In this document: positions 34,657 through 44,258 of the stretch, one piece after another
Position numbering within the stretch: the stretch's first letter is position 1
How the letters are laid out: each line of letters opens with the position of its first letter
DNA from: Flavobacterium kayseriense
GTDB lineage: Bacteria > Bacteroidota > Bacteroidia > Flavobacteriales > Flavobacteriaceae
Assembly (NCBI RefSeq): GCF_014305095.1
Contig: NZ_JACRUI010000001.1
Span: 62,001-126,000, forward strand
Reading direction: 5' to 3'
Length of the DNA stretch: 64,000 nt
Position numbers and translations under genes: made by a program
Notes under the pieces: generated by a model
Database searches by the model: none
Seen by the model: the letters and a program-made list of their open reading frames with translations, nothing else
What the model was told of the DNA's origin: nothing

Positions 34657-35685
34657 ATGGGATTTTTTGATTTCATGACCGAGGATATTGCGATAGATCT
34701 TGGTACCGCTAATACTTTAATCATTCACAATGATAAAGTAGTAATTGATAGCCCATCAATAGTTGCCCGCGATAGAATATCGGGCAAAATCATTGCTGTT
34801 GGTAAAGAAGCCAACTTAATGCAGGGTAAGACACATGAAAACATTAAGACCATAAGGCCTTTGAAAGACGGTGTAATTGCTGATTTTGATGCTTCTGAAA
34901 AAATGATCAGTATGTTTATCAAAAGTATTCCTGCTTTGAAAAAAAGAATGTTTACTCCCGCTCTTAGGATGGTAGTATGTATTCCTTCAGGAATTACAGA
35001 AGTAGAAATGAGAGCTGTTAAAGAATCATGTGAAAGAGTAAACGGAAAAGAAGTTTACTTGATACATGAACCTATGGCTGCAGCAATTGGTATTGGTATC
35101 GATATCATGCAACCTAAAGGAAATATGATTGTGGACATAGGTGGTGGTACTACAGAAATTGCAGTAATCGCACTTGGTGGGATTGTGTGCGACAAATCAG
35201 TGAAAATTGCTGGTGATGTTTTTACAAATGATATTGTGTATTACATGCGTACACAACACAACTTATTTGTTGGTGAAAGCACTGCTGAAAAAATAAAAAT
35301 CCAAATTGGAGCTGCTATAGAAGATTTAGAAACTCCTCCTGAGGACATGTCAGTTCAAGGAAGAGATTTACTAACAGGTAAACCTAAACAAGTAGACGTT
35401 TCATACAGAGAAATAGCGAAAGCACTAGACAAATCAATTCAACGAATTGAGGATGCAGTAATGGAAACATTATCACAAACGCCTCCTGAATTAGCAGCAG
35501 ATATTTACAATACTGGAATATACCTTGCTGGTGGAGGATCGATGTTAAGAGGTCTCGACAAACGTATTTCGCAAAAAACAGACCTACCAGTTTATATAGC
35601 TGAAGATCCGTTAAGAGCGGTTGTTCGTGGTACAGGTATGGCACTGAAGAATATTGGAAAATTTAAAAGCATCTTAATTAAATAA
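34657..35685 (+). CDS. mreB: Rod shape-determining protein MreB
   Basis: This actin-like protein (342 residues) forms membrane-associated filaments that guide lateral cell-wall synthesis. The N-terminal membrane-binding segment MGFFDFMTEDIAIDLGTANT includes phosphate-binding loop 1. IVDIGGGTTEIAVIALGGIV is phosphate loop 2, and GIYLAGGGSMLRGLDKRIS binds adenosine. It heads the mreB-mreC-mreD-mrdA-rodA operon. Confidence 0.97.
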   Translation: MGFFDFMTEDIAIDLGTANTLIIHNDKVVIDSPSIVARDRISGKIIAVGKEANLMQGKTHENIKTIRPLKDGVIADFDASEKMISMFIKSIPALKKRMFTPALRMVVCIPSGITEVEMRAVKESCERVNGKEVYLIHEPMAAAIGIGIDIMQPKGNMIVDIGGGTTEIAVIALGGIVCDKSVKIAGDVFTNDIVYYMRTQHNLFVGESTAEKIKIQIGAAIEDLETPPEDMSVQGRDLLTGKPKQVDVSYREIAKALDKSIQRIEDAVMETLSQTPPELAADIYNTGIYLAGGGSMLRGLDKRISQKTDLPVYIAEDPLRAVVRGTGMALKNIGKFKSILIK

Positions 35686-35779
35686 GATGCTATTAGACTT
35701 GAGGCTCTCTAAGATTTCCTTAAATCAATACTATCCAAATACTTACGGTTTTTCAGAACAACTTAATCAAATTTAGAGA

Positions 35780-36604
35780 ATGCAGCAAATATTTAATTTC
35801 ATATTCAAAAACAGTAATCGTTTACTGTTTTTGCTGTTATTATGCATTTCGTTTTTGCTTACCATACAATCTCACTCCTACCACAGAAGCAAGGTGATCA
35901 GCTCAGCTAATTTCCTCAGTGGTGGTGTGTACCAACAAATCAATGATGTAAGTGAGTATTTGAATTTAAGAACAGAAAACGAGGCATTAGCTCTTGAAAA
36001 CGCAAGGTTAAAAAGCATTCTTTTTAATAAAAAGGACACCAGCTATCTCAAAAAAATGGATTCTATTGTTGGAATTCCTGCTGATGATATTTTAGTATCT
36101 AAGGTTATACACAATTCCTATAATGTACATGAAAACTACTTAACACTGAACTCAGGATCTAATGATGGAGTAAAACAGGATATGGGAGTCATAAACAATT
36201 TAGGAATCGTAGGAATCGTCGATAATACCTCCCCGAAATTTGCTACCGTAGTTAGTATCTTAAATGTAAAATCGCAAATTAATGCCAAAATTAAAAAATC
36301 AAATCACTTTGGTTCTTTGGTTTGGAATGGTAAAAGCACTGGTTTTGTTCAATTGATAGATGTACCAAGATTGGCATCTGTTCGAAAAGGAGATACAATT
36401 GTAACCGGAGGCCAATCTGTTATTTTTCCAGAAAATGTTAACGTTGGTACCATTCATAAAATATACATCGACAACAAAACAAACTACTATACTTTAGATA
36501 TTAAACTTTTTAACGACATGACTAACTTAGGACATGTTTACATAATAAAAAGTAAAAATCGCGAAGAACTTAATAACTTAGAAAAACGAAACACAGATGA
36601 ATAG
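35780..36604 (+). CDS. mreC: Rod shape-determining protein MreC
   Basis: This protein has 274 residues with one membrane segment (RLLFLLLLCISFLLTIQ, about 14-30). A short coiled coil (LRTENEALALENARLKSIL) and the periplasmic beta-barrel pair typical of MreC follow: VIHNSYNVHENYLTLNSGS, DMGVINNLGIVGIVDNTS, GDTIVTGGQSVIFPENVNVG. It links MreB to PBP2 and RodA in the elongasome. It overlaps mreD by 8 bp. Confidence 0.93.
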   Translation: MQQIFNFIFKNSNRLLFLLLLCISFLLTIQSHSYHRSKVISSANFLSGGVYQQINDVSEYLNLRTENEALALENARLKSILFNKKDTSYLKKMDSIVGIPADDILVSKVIHNSYNVHENYLTLNSGSNDGVKQDMGVINNLGIVGIVDNTSPKFATVVSILNVKSQINAKIKKSNHFGSLVWNGKSTGFVQLIDVPRLASVRKGDTIVTGGQSVIFPENVNVGTIHKIYIDNKTNYYTLDIKLFNDMTNLGHVYIIKSKNREELNNLEKRNTDE

Positions 36605-37103
36605 CACTTTGTTATCCAATATATTTCGGTTTATCTTGTTATTGGCCGTACAAATTGTTATTTTTAACAATATGAACTTTTTGGGATTCATAATTCCATT
36701 ACCCTATATTTTGTTCATCATACTTTATCCGGTTAACGGAAATAGGTCAGCATTACTTTTAGCTAGTTTTGCATTAGGATTCATGATGGACATTTTTTTA
36801 AACTCAGGAGGAACACATGCTACAGCCTGTTTGGTACTAGCTTACATTCGACCTTCTATTTTTAAATTTTCATTTGGAATTAGTTATGAATACCAAACCA
36901 TCAAACTAAATGATGTTTTAACACCAGAGCGGTTTTCATTTATACTGCTTTCAGTTGTAGTGCACCATTTTATTTTATTTCTGCTAGAAGCCTTTCAAAT
37001 TAGCTTCTTTTTGGATATTTTAATACGAGCACTTTTAAGCGCCGTATTCACAATCATTAGTTGTATAATTATAATATACCTTATTAAGCCTAACAAAAGA
37101 TGA
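36597..37103 (+). CDS. mreD: Rod shape-determining protein MreD
   Basis: This protein has 168 residues and is almost entirely hydrophobic with five or six membrane segments (ILLLAVQIVIFNNMNFLGFI, LPYILFIILYPVNGNRSALL, LLASFALGFMMDIFLNSGG). The location between mreC (8-bp overlap) and mrdA (4-bp ATGA overlap) makes the identity secure although MreD sequences are weakly conserved. It is an integral membrane member of the elongasome. Confidence 0.9.
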   Translation: MNSTLLSNIFRFILLLAVQIVIFNNMNFLGFIIPLPYILFIILYPVNGNRSALLLASFALGFMMDIFLNSGGTHATACLVLAYIRPSIFKFSFGISYEYQTIKLNDVLTPERFSFILLSVVVHHFILFLLEAFQISFFLDILIRALLSAVFTIISCIIIIYLIKPNKR

Positions 37104-39034
37104 GAAAACTTCTGCTGCCTTCTTTAATAATCATTGCAGCATCATTGCTACTTATTCGAATTTTCTATTTGCAAGTTGTCGATGATACTTTCAAATTGAA
37201 GTCGGAAAATAATGCAATAAAAATCAAATACGATTATCCAGAGAGAGGTTACATCTATGACAGGAATGGTAAATTACTAGTTGCCAATCAAGCATCCTAT
37301 GATATTATGGTTATTCCTAGAGAGCTTAAAAACATTGACACTCTAGAATTTTGTCAGTTACTTAATATTACAAAAGAGGACTATATTACTAAAATCGCTA
37401 AGGCAAAAGTATACAGTCCTAGACTTCCCTCTGTTTTTTTACCACAGTTAAATAAGAGCGAATTCGCCGCATTTCAAGAAAAAATCAGAAAATTTGAAGG
37501 TTTCTATTTTCAAAAACGTTCCTTACGTGACTATGAAGTAGATTTTGGAGCCAATGTATTCGGCTTTATTACGCAAGTAAACGAAAAACTTATTGCTAAA
37601 AACCCGTATTATAATAGTGGTGATTTAATAGGCCGCCAAGGAGTAGAAGAAAGTTACGAAGAAATATTACGTGGTATCAAAGGCGTAAAATACATCCAAA
37701 AAGATAAATACAACAGAGAAATTGGTTCTTATAAAGATGGAAAATACGATACAATTGCCGTACAAGGAGAAGACATTAACCTGACATTAGATGCTGAATT
37801 ACAGAGGTACGGTGAGCAATTAATGATCAATAAGCGTGGAGGTATCGTTGCTATAGAACCTAAAACAGGAGAGATTCTAGCTTTAGTAACTGCTCCATCT
37901 TATGACCCTTCTATCTTAGTCGGGAGACAGCGATCAAAGAATTATACTCTACTGTACCGCGATTCGATTGCAAAACCGCTTTACGACAGAGGGTTACTTG
38001 CAGAATATCCTCCAGGATCACCTTTCAAAATCTTAACAGGTTTAATTGGATTGCAAGAAGGTGTTATAGATGAGCAAACTTCCTTCATGTGCCATCATGG
38101 ATTTAGCTACGCTAGAGGACGATTTATGAAATGCCATGGATTTGGACCGCATACATTACACAACGGAATTTATAATTCATGTAACACCTATTTCGCTCAG
38201 GTGTACATGCGAACGATCAACAAATATTCAAAACCAGGATATGCTGTTGATGTATGGAGCAATCACGTTAAAAGCTTTGGCCTTGGCGATTTTATGGGAT
38301 ACGATTTACCAACAGGAAAAAGAGGTAATGTGCCCACATCTCAAACATACAAGAAAATCTATCCTAATGGTGGATGGCGAAGTACCACAATTGTATCTAA
38401 CTCCATAGGCCAAGGAGAGGTGTTGATGACCCCTATTCAATTAGCGAATATGATGGCTACGGTAGCTAATGAAGGACACTACTACACACCTCACATCATC
38501 AAAAAGATAAAAGGAGGTAATATAGATCCTAAATTTAAAGTAAAGCATGAAACTACAATAGACAAAAAATACTTTAAGCCAATGATTAGCGGTTTATTTG
38601 ATGTGTATAATTTTGGTACTGCTAGCGCTCTTAGGGTTGAAGGTATCGATATTTGTGGAAAAACAGGAACTGCTGAGAATTTTGCTAAAATAAATGGAAA
38701 AAGGACGAAGTTAGAAGACCACTCTATATTTGTTGCTTTCGCACCAAAGGATAATCCTAAAATTGCTATAGCTATCTTAGTGGAAAACGGCGGATACGGT
38801 GCCACTATCGCTGGACCAATTGCCAGCTTAATGATTGAAAAATATTTAAGAAATAAAATCACAAGAACCGATTTAGAGAAAAGAATTTTAGAACGTAGTT
38901 TACGAGACCGATACGCAAAATTAGGAGGAATGAAGGAAGCTAGCGCTATCGAAACAACCCCTAAAGACACCATCAAGAAAACGGTAACGACAAAAATGAG
39001 AACTATTGCAATTGATACTACAAAAGAGAATTAA
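37100..39034 (+). CDS. mrdA: Penicillin-binding protein 2, peptidoglycan transpeptidase
   Basis: This 644-residue class B PBP cross-links peptidoglycan during elongation. It has an N-terminal membrane anchor (LLLPSLIIIAASLLLIRIF) and a pedestal domain with YPERGYIYDRNGKLLVANQ. The transpeptidase domain has the active Ser307 in PPGSPFKIL (SxxK), SCNTYF (SxN) and KTGTAEN (KTG). A C-terminal extension of about 30 Thr/Lys-rich residues follows the catalytic domain. Partner of RodA, whose gene follows after 17 bp. Confidence 0.96.
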   Translation: MRKLLLPSLIIIAASLLLIRIFYLQVVDDTFKLKSENNAIKIKYDYPERGYIYDRNGKLLVANQASYDIMVIPRELKNIDTLEFCQLLNITKEDYITKIAKAKVYSPRLPSVFLPQLNKSEFAAFQEKIRKFEGFYFQKRSLRDYEVDFGANVFGFITQVNEKLIAKNPYYNSGDLIGRQGVEESYEEILRGIKGVKYIQKDKYNREIGSYKDGKYDTIAVQGEDINLTLDAELQRYGEQLMINKRGGIVAIEPKTGEILALVTAPSYDPSILVGRQRSKNYTLLYRDSIAKPLYDRGLLAEYPPGSPFKILTGLIGLQEGVIDEQTSFMCHHGFSYARGRFMKCHGFGPHTLHNGIYNSCNTYFAQVYMRTINKYSKPGYAVDVWSNHVKSFGLGDFMGYDLPTGKRGNVPTSQTYKKIYPNGGWRSTTIVSNSIGQGEVLMTPIQLANMMATVANEGHYYTPHIIKKIKGGNIDPKFKVKHETTIDKKYFKPMISGLFDVYNFGTASALRVEGIDICGKTGTAENFAKINGKRTKLEDHSIFVAFAPKDNPKIAIAILVENGGYGATIAGPIASLMIEKYLRNKITRTDLEKRILERSLRDRYAKLGGMKEASAIETTPKDTIKKTVTTKMRTIAIDTTKEN

Positions 39035-39051
39035 CAAGAGATTCATTTAAA

Positions 39052-40287
39052 ATGAAAAACCAAAGTATAAAAAAAAATATTGACTGGAGTTGTGTCATTA
39101 TATATGCCCTGCTAGTATTAATGGGGTGGCTTAACATTTACTCTTCATCTCTATCATCTCTAGATGGTACCTACGAAAAACAGTTAATATTTATTGTATT
39201 AACCATTCCGTTAATTTTCATGATTCTCGCAATAGACGGTAAATTCTATGAAAAATACGCCAGTATCATATTTGGAGTTTCATTACTTACACTTGCCGGA
39301 TTATTTCTATTTGGAAAAACGATAGCAGGTCAGCGCTGCTGGTACGCTATCGGTAGCTTTACAATACAACCTTCAGAATTTGCCAAAGCAGCAACGGCAC
39401 TCGCTTTAGCTAAATATTTAAGTGATTCTCAGATAAATTTAAAAGAAGTTAGCAGACAAGTTCAAGCTCTGGCCATTGTGTTTTTACCTGTTTTATTAAT
39501 CCTACCTCAACCTGACCCAGGAAGCGCACTTATTTACAGTGTATTTCTAATAGTATTGTATAGAGAAGGTTTGCCATCATGGTATATTTGGACAGGCTTC
39601 ATTGCAATAGCACTATTTATATTTACCCTTGTATTAGAACCACAATATGTCATTTTAATAGCACTAATTGTTATACTACTTGTACACTTTAAGTCAAGAT
39701 TAGCAGATAGAAATATTGTCCTAAGTGGCATCCTTTTAGTCTTCATCTCTGGCTTTGTCCTTTCTGTGGACTATGTATTTGATAATGTATTTAAGCAGCA
39801 TCACAGGGATCGTTTTAATATTCTTTTAGGAAAGACAGTCGATTTAAAGGGAATTGGATACAACACTAATCAATCAGAAATAGCTATTGGATCTGGTGGA
39901 TGGATCGGAAAAGGTTTTCTAGAAGGAACACAGACCAAAGGCGGATTTGTACCTGAACAACATACCGATTATATTTTTACCACTGTTGGCGAGGAATGGG
40001 GCTTTGCCGGTTCGATTGTAGTAATTGGCTTATTTGTAACGTTATTTTTAAGAGTAATTTACCTGGCAGAAAGACAAAAAACCAAATTTAGTCGCGTATA
40101 CGGCTACTGTGTTGCTGGTATACTATTTACACATTTTTTTGTAAACATTGCCATGGTAATTGGAATATTCCCAACCATTGGAGTACCACTACCCTTTTTC
40201 TCCTACGGAGGATCGGGATTATGGGGCTTTACGATTTTATTATTTATCTTTTTAAAAATGGATGCAAATAAAGTAAATGAGTGGTAG
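39052..40287 (+). CDS. rodA: Peptidoglycan glycosyltransferase RodA
   Basis: This SEDS-family polymerase (411 residues, about ten membrane segments) makes glycan strands in the elongasome. QRCWYAIGSFTIQPSEFAK, LPQPDPGSALIYSVFLIVLY, FVPEQHTDYIFTTVGEEWGF (with the catalytic Asp region) and GVPLPFFSYGGSGLWGFTIL are family hallmarks. It is the last gene of the mre operon. The spacer after it contains AGTA-type repetitive sequence. Confidence 0.95.
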   Translation: MKNQSIKKNIDWSCVIIYALLVLMGWLNIYSSSLSSLDGTYEKQLIFIVLTIPLIFMILAIDGKFYEKYASIIFGVSLLTLAGLFLFGKTIAGQRCWYAIGSFTIQPSEFAKAATALALAKYLSDSQINLKEVSRQVQALAIVFLPVLLILPQPDPGSALIYSVFLIVLYREGLPSWYIWTGFIAIALFIFTLVLEPQYVILIALIVILLVHFKSRLADRNIVLSGILLVFISGFVLSVDYVFDNVFKQHHRDRFNILLGKTVDLKGIGYNTNQSEIAIGSGGWIGKGFLEGTQTKGGFVPEQHTDYIFTTVGEEWGFAGSIVVIGLFVTLFLRVIYLAERQKTKFSRVYGYCVAGILFTHFFVNIAMVIGIFPTIGVPLPFFSYGGSGLWGFTILLFIFLKMDANKVNEW

Positions 40288-40338
40288 AGCACGGGCTACT
40301 ACTATTTACTAAACCAAGGACTACTTACTATCCACTGA
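40288..40338. repeat. AGTA-type repetitive sequence between rodA and the nuclease remnant
   Basis: On the minus strand the sequence AGTGGATAGTAAGTAGT, followed by TAGTAAATAGTAGTAG, matches the first unit of the fbaA-accD spacer at 15 of 17 bases. It reaches into the coding end of the nuclease remnant. Confidence 0.5.
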
Positions 40339-40916
40339 TTTTTCCAGTTTATTTTCAATGCTATCTTCAAGCGCTGGAAAAAAATTTATACCTGGTATTT
40401 TTTCTATGTAATCTACGGATACCACATAATTAAATAGTGGCTTTTCGCTAGTTTTATTAGGTAGTCTAAAAGCAATCATTTTATAGCAGCCATTAGATTC
40501 ATCTAAAACTACTTTATGAAATTGTTCTGGAATTGCAATATCTTCGTATCCTATAGTTTTTAGAGACGGATTAAGAACTCCTCTCACAACAACATATACT
40601 CCATTATATTTCTCCGCCCAAAAGCGAACTTTTTGCTCTAATCGATTCCAAATACTGCTATTACAATCGTGATCCTGCGGCGCCATATTAGAAGTCAAAA
40701 AAGTATCATTATAGACGCCTAGATTGAATTCCATATTAGCTGGCTAGTTGTTGATTTAGGTAAGAAATTAAATTCTGCTGCAATCTCAACGACACCATTT
40801 TTACTAGAATATAATTCGACGCTATCTACTACCGAACTAACAGTATTTATCTTTTTACAAGTAAGAACAACCAAGACAAGAGTCACAAAAACCAAGCTAA
40901 ACTTACTTAACTTCAT
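40321..40916 (-). pseudogene. DNA/RNA non-specific endonuclease, disrupted
   Basis: Two overlapping reading frames together make a broken lipoprotein nuclease. The first (40916-40719) has a lipoprotein signal MKLSKFSLVFVTLVLVVLTC and the usual mature start FNFLPKSTTSQ, then ends at a stop. The second (to 40321, other frame) resumes at NLGVYNDTFLTSNMAPQ and contains IWNRLEQKVRFWAEKYNGVY and the family's C-terminal domain. About 80-100 residues between them are missing, including the DRGH catalytic motif and its surroundings. VVRGVL replaces the usual VTGGVL. The C-terminus ends in repetitive spacer-like sequence (KSVDSK). Deletion with frameshift is the simplest explanation. An intact nuclease cannot be produced. 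Confidence 0.78.
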
Positions 40917-40960
40917 AAACTCATTTTTCATTTTAAGTATTAGAAAAACATTCAAAATAC

Positions 40961-41004
40961 AAAAGCGCATCAAGATTAACTATGTAATCTTGATGCGCTT
41001 TTTA
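40961..41004. terminator. Terminator downstream of the tail-specific protease
   Basis: A long, nearly perfect hairpin (AAAAGCGCATCAAGATTA and its complement, 18 bp) sits between the end of the protease gene and the start of the nuclease remnant. Confidence 0.9.
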
Positions 41005-41032
41005 TAGTGCTACTAGCTCAATAAAGATTTGA

Positions 41033-43279
41033 CTAAGACTTAGCCACTTTATCCTTTTTTAATGAAGTCGTCATTGACTTTTTAACTACTGCCTTATCTT
41101 GTAAATCATCTAATACATTTAAGGCTTCTTCAACATAAACATCCTTTGCCAAACCTTCATGCCATCTCTCTCGTTTTTCTTTTAAAATTTTGTCCTTAGC
41201 CATTTGCTCCACTTCGTAAGGAAGCGATGAAAACTGCAAAGAATTTTTATACTGTAAAATTGGCTTGTATCTCTTCGCCGCTTCTTCTACAGCATTTTGC
41301 TCCATTTTAAATTTATCGATATTTAGACTATAATCGTTTTCTTTACTTCTATTGTCGATCCATTTAGCATTCTCTTCAATTAACTTGAATTGTGCATTAT
41401 TCTGAATTCTACTTTTACTATTTGCAATTGCTTTATTAAAATTTGCTGTCTTATCCCACACAGTATAATCTGCAGCATCAATTTTATCCCAAGGCATCGC
41501 ATTATCCATATCGCGTTCACCCATTTTTAAATAAGCATAACGATCTGGCATAACCACATCACTACTTACTCCTTCTAACTGAGTTGATCCACCATTTATG
41601 CGATAAAATTTTTGAGTAGTAGTCTTTAATGCCCCTAAATCTCCAACTTCATTGTTACGAACAAACTGGTTAAGGTCTATAACGTTTTGAACCGTTCCTT
41701 TTCCATAAGTCTGCTTACTACCTATTATGATTCCACGCTTGTAATCTTGAATCGCCGCAGCTAAAATTTCAGAAGCAGAAGCCGAAAAGCTATTTACCAT
41801 AATAACCAATGGTCCATCATACTCAATTTTTTTATCACGATCATACAAAACTTCTTTTTTCCTTCCGGCAGATTTAATTTGCACAATTGGTCCTTGCTCT
41901 ATGAACAATCCTGCTATATCAACAACAGTAGACAATGAACCTCCACCATCGTCACGAACATCTAAAACGATTCCATCAACTTGTGCACTTTTCAGTCTTT
42001 CTACTTCAAGAGCAATGTCCTTACCAGCATCTCTACCGTCTTTATTTTCAAAGTCGATGTAAAATTTAGGAAGATAAATAACTCCATACTTTAAGCCATT
42101 TCTGCTTACAATACTTGTCTTTGCGTAAGTCTCTTCAATCTCAACAATGTCTCTAATTATGGAAACAATTTTTATTGTACCGTCCACTTTTTTAACTGTT
42201 AAACGAACTTCTGACCCTTTTGGACCTTTAATTTTCTTAACAACATCATCCAAGCGCATTCCTACAACATCTACTGCCTGACCGCTTCCTTGAGCCACTT
42301 TCATAACTATATCTCCGGCCTCAAGATCTTTACCTCTCCATGCAGGACCACCCGAAATCAATTCTGAAATCTCAGTATAGTCATTCTTCTTTTGTAAACG
42401 AGCCCCAATACCTTCAAGTTTACCACTAATACTCACATCAAATCTTTCCTTTTCTTCAGGAGCAAAATAGTTAGTATGCGGATCAAATCGAGCAGTAATA
42501 GAGTTAATATATACTGAAAACCAATCATTTCTATCTAAATCATTCATGAAACCAAAATATTCGTCTAAAGACTTTTTGGCAGACTCTCTCGTCTCTTTTT
42601 CAAGCTCATCATATGTTTTAATCTTATCTGCATCCCCTATATCTTTTTTTGAAGCAGCCGCATTTTCTGTCAAGTCATCACCTTGAATTAAACTTGCATC
42701 TGTATCACTTACAGTATCCTGTTTAATTCCTTTACTTTTATTTTCTTGCAATTTCAAGCGATCAGTCAAAGAGGATAAAGTAGATAATTTAAGTTGCTTA
42801 CGCCATCTGTCTTTTAATTCAGAAGTTGACTTGGCATAAGGTGCTTTGTCATAATCTGTATTAAAAGTCTCATTGATCTTATAATCAAAAGGAGTTTTTA
42901 AAATATCTCCGTAAATCCCCTTACTTTCTTCCATTCTTTTCATCAAACGATCATAAGTCAGATTAAAAAATGTCAAATCCTTATTAATAATTTGGTCATC
43001 CAGCTCAGTTTCATACTTTACAAAATCGTCAATATCGGCTTGCAAAAAGAATCTTTTCGAAGGGTCTAAAGCTTGAATATAGTCTTTATAAATTCCTTTT
43101 GAGAAGTTATCATCTATCGCAGCGGGGTTGTAATGGCCTTTTTCTATTACAAATGTTAACAATTCCAAAAGCAATTTGTCTTTATCAGGATCTACCTCAT
43201 TTGAGGATTTCATCTTGAATGCAAACAGCGTTACAGAAAGTAATACAAGTGCAAGAAGTATTTTATAATTTCTTTTCAT
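41033..43279 (-). CDS. prc: Tail-specific (carboxy-terminal processing) protease
   Basis: This periplasmic serine protease trims C-termini and degrades misfolded or lipoprotein substrates. The start at 43279 (MKRNYKILLALVLLSVTLFAF) gives 748 residues with one signal anchor. A long N-terminal domain is followed by a PDZ domain (about residues 270-350; LEGIGARLQKK, DIVMKVAQGSGQAVDVVGM) and the S41 core. SFSASASEILAAA supplies the catalytic Ser and QTYGKGTVQNV the catalytic Lys. A C-terminal DUF3340-like helical domain ends it. The longer frame from 43303 adds eight residues. Confidence 0.94.
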   Translation of the reverse strand: MKRNYKILLALVLLSVTLFAFKMKSSNEVDPDKDKLLLELLTFVIEKGHYNPAAIDDNFSKGIYKDYIQALDPSKRFFLQADIDDFVKYETELDDQIINKDLTFFNLTYDRLMKRMEESKGIYGDILKTPFDYKINETFNTDYDKAPYAKSTSELKDRWRKQLKLSTLSSLTDRLKLQENKSKGIKQDTVSDTDASLIQGDDLTENAAASKKDIGDADKIKTYDELEKETRESAKKSLDEYFGFMNDLDRNDWFSVYINSITARFDPHTNYFAPEEKERFDVSISGKLEGIGARLQKKNDYTEISELISGGPAWRGKDLEAGDIVMKVAQGSGQAVDVVGMRLDDVVKKIKGPKGSEVRLTVKKVDGTIKIVSIIRDIVEIEETYAKTSIVSRNGLKYGVIYLPKFYIDFENKDGRDAGKDIALEVERLKSAQVDGIVLDVRDDGGGSLSTVVDIAGLFIEQGPIVQIKSAGRKKEVLYDRDKKIEYDGPLVIMVNSFSASASEILAAAIQDYKRGIIIGSKQTYGKGTVQNVIDLNQFVRNNEVGDLGALKTTTQKFYRINGGSTQLEGVSSDVVMPDRYAYLKMGERDMDNAMPWDKIDAADYTVWDKTANFNKAIANSKSRIQNNAQFKLIEENAKWIDNRSKENDYSLNIDKFKMEQNAVEEAAKRYKPILQYKNSLQFSSLPYEVEQMAKDKILKEKRERWHEGLAKDVYVEEALNVLDDLQDKAVVKKSMTTSLKKDKVAKS

Positions 43280-43478
43280 ATAGTTAATAATAGCATTCAT
43301 CAAAAATTTTTAATCTAAGTTACGTCAAAAACCATCCCAACGATGGCAAGGCTCGCATAAATTTTTGTTAAAGATAATAAATTGTTTTTTTGTTTTATCA
43401 TTAACGAAACAAGTTAATAATATTTACTTCCTTTGTTACAAATCACCTTATCAAACTGTTATTTACTAAAATCAAGTC

Positions 43479-44258
43479 ATGAAAAAAGCGAAGCCTTTAA
43501 TATTAGTTACAAACGACGATGGAATTTCGGCCCCTGGTATGAGAGCACTAATTGATGTGATGTCAGATATTGGAGAGGTAGTCGTAGTCGCACCTGACAA
43601 ACCTCAAAGTGCCATGGGACACGCCATTACAATAAATAACACCTTGTATCTGAATAAAATTTCAAGCGATGGCGATAAGATTACGGAGTACAGTTGCTCT
43701 GGCACACCTGTTGATTGCGTGAAAATTGCAGTAAATGAAATATTAAGTCGCAAACCAGACTTATGCGTATCTGGTGTTAATCATGGATCTAATTCGTCTA
43801 TAAATGTAATATATTCGGGAACCATGAGTGCTGCAGTCGAAGCTGGAATCGAAGGCATCCCTGCAATAGGTTTTTCACTTTTAGATTTTGAATGGAATGC
43901 AGACTTTGAAACTATAAAAACATTTATCCGAAAAATCACGCTCGAAGTGCTAGAAAATAAGCTACCAAAAGATGTGGTATTGAATGTGAACTTCCCAAAA
44001 TTGAAAAAGGAAGAAATAAAAGGAATAAAAATATGTCGACAAGCAAAAGCTCTTTGGGTTGAAAAGTTTGACAAAAGACAAACGCCGCAAGGGAAAGATT
44101 ATTACTGGTTAGCTGGTGAATTTGTAAATCAAGACAAAGGAGAAGATACTGATGAGTGGGCACTTGAGCACGGCTATATCTCCGTTGTTCCAGTTCAATT
44201 TGACCTGACCGCCCACCACGCTACACAGCAACTTAATACGTGGAATTGGAATGAATAA
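43479..44258 (+). CDS. surE: 5'/3'-nucleotidase SurE
   Basis: This metal-dependent phosphatase (259 residues) removes phosphate from nucleoside 5'- and 3'-monophosphates. ILVTNDDGISAPGMRAL carries the two metal-binding Asp. APDKPQSAMGHAITI, CSGTPVDCVKIAV and SGVNHGSNSSINVIYSGTMS complete the active site. It overlaps the next small gene by 8 bp, and lpxB follows. The surE-lpxB neighbourhood is common in Bacteroidota. Confidence 0.96.
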   Translation: MKKAKPLILVTNDDGISAPGMRALIDVMSDIGEVVVVAPDKPQSAMGHAITINNTLYLNKISSDGDKITEYSCSGTPVDCVKIAVNEILSRKPDLCVSGVNHGSNSSINVIYSGTMSAAVEAGIEGIPAIGFSLLDFEWNADFETIKTFIRKITLEVLENKLPKDVVLNVNFPKLKKEEIKGIKICRQAKALWVEKFDKRQTPQGKDYYWLAGEFVNQDKGEDTDEWALEHGYISVVPVQFDLTAHHATQQLNTWNWNE

